Below, piece after piece: positions 60,410 to 64,000 of a stretch of DNA of 64,000 nt (its first letter is position 1; the number at the start of each line of letters is the position of its first letter). This DNA comes from Owenia fusiformis. Lineage: Eukaryota; Annelida; Polychaeta; Sabellida; Oweniidae. Position numbers and translations under genes: made by a program. Where the stretch lies: positions 7,633,730 to 7,697,729 of the forward strand of contig CAIIXF020000007.1 in NCBI GenBank assembly GCA_903813345.2. The letters are read 5' to 3'. The notes below the pieces were generated by a model. The model saw only the letters and a list, made by a program, of their open reading frames with translations, made no database searches and had not been told where the DNA came from.

Positions 60410-63400
60410 CTGAAATATTAAAAATTTCAAAAAGTTAAGTACATGTACAGTGAAATCTTCTTTTAAGAAACACTCCAAGCTCTAAAAGTGTATAATTTAA
60501 AGTTAGTATTCCTATTTAAACATTTCATTTTTCATTTTCCTTCTTTGTTTGCATGAAACTGCTTAAAAAAATTAGCTTAAAATCTCAACTTTTCTAAAAT
60601 CAAATCAAATCTGGGCTTACCTGTTGTGGTGACCACAGGCTGAGTACTAGATACAGGCAGACTGGTAGATGTTGGCCAGGACATCGAGATACTAGATGAT
60701 GATAATCCCATATTACTTGATGACACAATTGCATCTACCGTTGAAGAATACATTCTGGATATTGAAGAGACTAAACTTGTTGTTGAGATAAACTGGCTTG
60801 AGGATGGACTGAGAAAGCTTGATGATTTGAAAAGATCAGTTGAAGATGATAGGATGATCTCACTTGATATTAATGATGCTTGACTTGACTGTATAGAGTA
60901 TGAACTGGTAGAGGAAATGACAGCTGAACTGACAAAATCATTTGATGATGAAAACACTACAGGAGAGGATAAAATTGGTGAAGAAGATGAAATAAACATT
61001 GTTGGTAGTTCATATGATGAGGATTGTGAGATATAAATTGATGATATAACCATAAGAGATGATGTAACTGGTGTAGACACTGGTATAAACATTGTGGTTG
61101 ATTTGTATGATAAGGGGCTTACCACTGAATAAGACTCTGTAAAAGAGGGCAGAAATGATGAGGAGGCTCTTGTCGCTGTTGATGACACAAACGATGGTGA
61201 AATTGAAGATGATGTTATGAAAGCTGATGTAATCATTGTTTGGAAATCAGAGATTAGAGTAGTTGATGTTGATATGATAGATGGTCCAAAAGATGTAGAG
61301 AATGATGAAGTCAATGAGAATGATGAACTGGGTATGGCTGTAGATGTAGCATCAGGCAAAAATGATGAATCAGTTGACAAAGAGAATACTGATGTTGCCT
61401 CAATTAAACTTGACGAAGCAACTGATAATACTGAACTTGAATCAAGTATTGAAGCAGAGATTGCGAGATCAGTAGATGAAAAAGGTTGTGATGATGATAG
61501 GAATACAGGCAAAGATGGTCCTACTGTTGAGGATTCTAAAGCAACAAATGATGAACTTATAACAGAGACAGATGATGCAGTTAATAATGCTGTAAGTGAC
61601 TGTAATGGTGAAGAGGACTCTGAGAGTCCCGTTGATGAAATATCCTCAACTGTTGATGACATAACAACTGATGGCACATTTGAGGTCAAACTTGTAAGTT
61701 CAAGATTTGATGATGACAAGGGGGTTGTAAAAATGGCAGTTGAATCAAATGATGAAGTTGGCACAAATGAAACAGATGAACCTGTTGGCAGAATGGTAAA
61801 ATATTCACTTTGTAATACTGTTGAGGTAACAGGCAAATCATGGCTAGATGTAGGGCTAGGGGTCATGTTATCTGAAGATGATGACATCAAAGATAACACT
61901 GATGAAGGTGTTAATTGTTCCACTGTTGATGACATGAATTCAACTGTTGGTGTGAATGACGTTCTTTCATCAAATGACATTGAAGAGGCCTTCATGCTTA
62001 AGCTAGATGTTGCAAGCTCTGTACTTTGAATAGTATAGCTTGTCATGCTTGGTTCTGATTGCACTAAGGTTGAGTCTAAAGATTCAGTTAAAAATGACTC
62101 AGATACAAAGGATGTTGAGTCTTCAATAACAGAGGTTACAATCATAGTTAAAGAACTAAATACATCAACATATGATGACTCAATACTGACACTTGTTTGG
62201 CGGGAAAATGAACTAGAAACTGGCTCAGAAGTTACTGATGGTTCAATGAATGAAGTCCTGGACAACAAAGGAGTTGAAGTTGATGACAGAGTATAAAGTG
62301 ATGACTCTAATGCAGACCCTGATATGAGTAAAGATGATGCTATAGATGAACTTGATGATGGTTCAATGGATGAAGTTCTGGACAACAAAGGAGTTGAAGT
62401 TGATGACTGAATATCAAGTGATGACTCTAATGCAGAACTTGATATGAGTGAAGATGATGCTACAGATAGACTTGATGATGGCAAAAAATCAGATGAAACT
62501 TCACTAAAGAGACCAGATGTGGATGATGCATGTACAGATTCAGAAAGCATAGTTTGGACAGCAGTAGGCGATATATCAACTGTCTCTGATGCTGTTAGAT
62601 CGATTGTTGAAGAGCTCTCTGCTATTGTTGATCGCTGTGTTCGAACTTGGTCAGTTACACCTGATCCTGCACTGTGCATAGCAGTCTGTGATTGTTCTGG
62701 TGAAGGTATCACAACTGTGCTTGGTACACTACTGGCTGTGAAGACTGGAGTAGGGACGGGAGTTTGAACAGCTCTTATATGCCGTAAATGATGACGTGAT
62801 TGTCTGAGTTCAGACAACGCTCTATGAGATTCAATTCTCCAGCCTATGACATCATAACCAATTTCCCCTGGGATTCGCTTGGAGCCAATGTTATGTTCAA
62901 GTACATGCTCAAAGTTTTGTATTTCACTAAATGTCCCACATGCTACAGTCCAACTTAAATCAACACCAACTTTATGGAGGGATTCATCAATTTGAGCATT
63001 TCCCGGTCCAGCAGCTAAGATGTGTATATCTGGGTGTTTCACAGAGGAAGACGTCACAAAAGTTAAGTCAACAGCGTTCTTAGATACAAAATGAGCATAG
63101 CGCCTAACTATATCAATCCTTTCTTCGGCAGATATATCCTCCATGTCTATATTTACCTGTAATGTGGCAATAAAGGTAATCTCATATGGCTCACAGGTAA
63201 ATGATTTATAAGTCATGAACTGTTCTGTCAATTCTCTATGATGCATATTATTTGATATGTAATTCAACTGTTTCACAGCCTTTAAGTTAACTATAGCTGG
63301 CAATGATTTGACTGTTATTTGAAATATCTGTGTATTATCCATTATTGGATTTGTGATGTGGACATTGATGTAAACAGGACCCTGATCTGATAGTGTGGGT

Positions 63401-63979
63401 AATCCCTGGAGCATGTTGGATGAATCATTGAAGTGTAACCAGTTAGGTAAGGTTCCTTTACCTGCCTCTACAACCTGGAAAACAATAGGAAAATTTGAAT
63501 ACAGTGTCATAGTCTTGGATCAAGTCTTATCCCTCATCATTCACCTAGTGGAGGTAAGGTGTAAGGGGTGTGGTGTTACAAGGGTATGCTGCAAGGTAAA
63601 CGGTGTCGTCTGTTCATGTAAAAATGCAATCATCATTAAACTTCATATTGATTGCCTAAATTAAGTTTACAAAACTAATCATTGAAATTCTTGGAAACAG
63701 TTATTCTTATAATATTCTAGTAATGGTGTCAATTTTTCCACAACTGTTAATGTTGAACACTGGCTCTTCCATACATACCTTTATAGAGGTTGCTTTCAAT
63801 TCAGAAGGAATGGGATAAAGGAACAGCTTTCCAACATAAGCTATGGCATCTGGGAAATCAAAGTCCTCTGCATCTGGTTGAAGAATATCACCAATGTCTC
63901 TCCATTCTTCTTTATGCCCACTGCAGACTCCCTGCACAGACAGCCATATAGTCCACACTATAAAGAAGACTGGACCCAT
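59193..63979 (-). CDS. DAG1: Dystroglycan (DAG1), three exons, long mucin region
   Basis: Exons 63979-63779, 63474-60621 and 60409-59193; phases join (0, then 1+2), giving 1423 residues. Dystroglycan links matrix laminin to dystrophin/utrophin. Order: signal peptide (1-20), cadherin-like domain, S6-like domain (ERIDIVRRY, AAGPGNA, GYDVIGW), RHIR (about 298-301, R-x-x-R furin-type site at the vertebrate position), Ser/Thr mucin of about 700 residues, second cadherin-like and SEA-like domain, FEG/SVEIAWSNN with the Gly-Ser cleavage site (about 1187/1188), TM (1280-1303), basic juxtamembrane YRYRRHR, and a proline-rich tail with PPQY, PPSY, PPVY and PPPY. The vertebrate mucin is far shorter. Convergent with ALS2. 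Confidence 0.93.
60621..63474 (-). CDS. DAG1: DAG1 exon 2: N-terminal domains and mucin
   Basis: Starts VVEAGKGTLPNWLHF after TTTTCCAG and ends ...VVTTTG before GTAAGC. Holds the rest of the first cadherin-like domain, the S6-like domain, the R-x-x-R site and the whole Ser/Thr-rich region. An internal duplication (SSTSTPLLSRTS..IEPS, twice) lies at about 62200-62420. The opposite strand is open over long stretches only because serine codons read as acidic codons there. Confidence 0.93.
63779..63979 (-). CDS. DAG1: DAG1 exon 1: signal peptide and first cadherin-like strand
   Basis: 67 codons from ATG at 63979: MGPVFFIVWTIWLSVQGVCS, then DFPDAIAYVGKLFLYPIPSE. Donor GTATGT at 63778. An upstream non-coding exon may exist outside the window. 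Confidence 0.88.
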
Positions 63980-64000
63980 CTTAGGTTTTGGGAGTCAAGG

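Noticed and set aside
61217-62767. Long acidic open frames on the + strand opposite the dystroglycan mucin
   Set aside because: They arise because Ser codons (TCA, TCT, AGT) read as acidic or Thr codons in reverse; there is no independent start, domain or exon signal.

Overview
The window is nuclear DNA from an animal, most likely a marine invertebrate. The evidence is GT-AG introns, an alsin (ALS2) gene and a dystroglycan (DAG1) gene whose sequences resemble vertebrate ones without matching them, AT-rich introns dense with small inverted-repeat transposons, and a LINE. The phylum cannot be fixed from sequence alone. Short GTCCGTCC-bearing repeats would fit a mollusc or another lophotrochozoan, but that is a guess.

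Layout. The 3' half of ALS2 runs on the + strand from 285 to 48656: 21 exons with compatible phases, coding for the end of the DH domain, the PH-like domain, eight MORN repeats and the VPS9 domain. Its introns hold much else. A LINE (about 2144-7345) has its ORF2 split by a 594-bp TTAA-flanked MITE. Two antisense paralogous receptor genes (8941-10536, 13415-14971) encode a C-type-lectin fold interrupted by a discoidin domain. An antisense MFS transporter (27769-29232) and an antisense rhodopsin-class GPCR (37536-38519) lie in a 20-kb intron. A two-exon antisense gene for a small secreted eight-cysteine peptide (43520-44991) lies in another. Many foldback/MITE elements fill the rest.

Downstream of ALS2 is a tandem array (52498-58168) of seven tRNA-Val(AAC) and seven intron-containing tRNA-Phe(GAA) genes, all on the minus strand. 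The array separates ALS2 from a convergent three-exon dystroglycan gene (63979-59193, minus). That gene has a very long Ser/Thr mucin region, a conserved Gly-Ser SEA cleavage site, several PPxY motifs and a possible C-terminal PDZ ligand.

The most unusual signals are: (1) two minisatellites in ALS2 introns whose repeat units contain the exon edge and its splice site, one multiplying a 5' donor and the other a 3' acceptor, the latter partly in frame; (2) the Phe/Val tRNA array with an intron in every tRNA-Phe; (3) the lectin/discoidin domain insertion; (4) the short cysteine-rich peptide gene, whose two exons are too short for ordinary ORF calling; (5) the TTAA MITE that carries a tRNA-like sequence and whose removal restores the LINE frame exactly. 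The genes share no single pathway. Alsin (Rab5 exchange factor) and dystroglycan (matrix receptor) are neighbours, and the nested genes look like independent insertions or local duplications.
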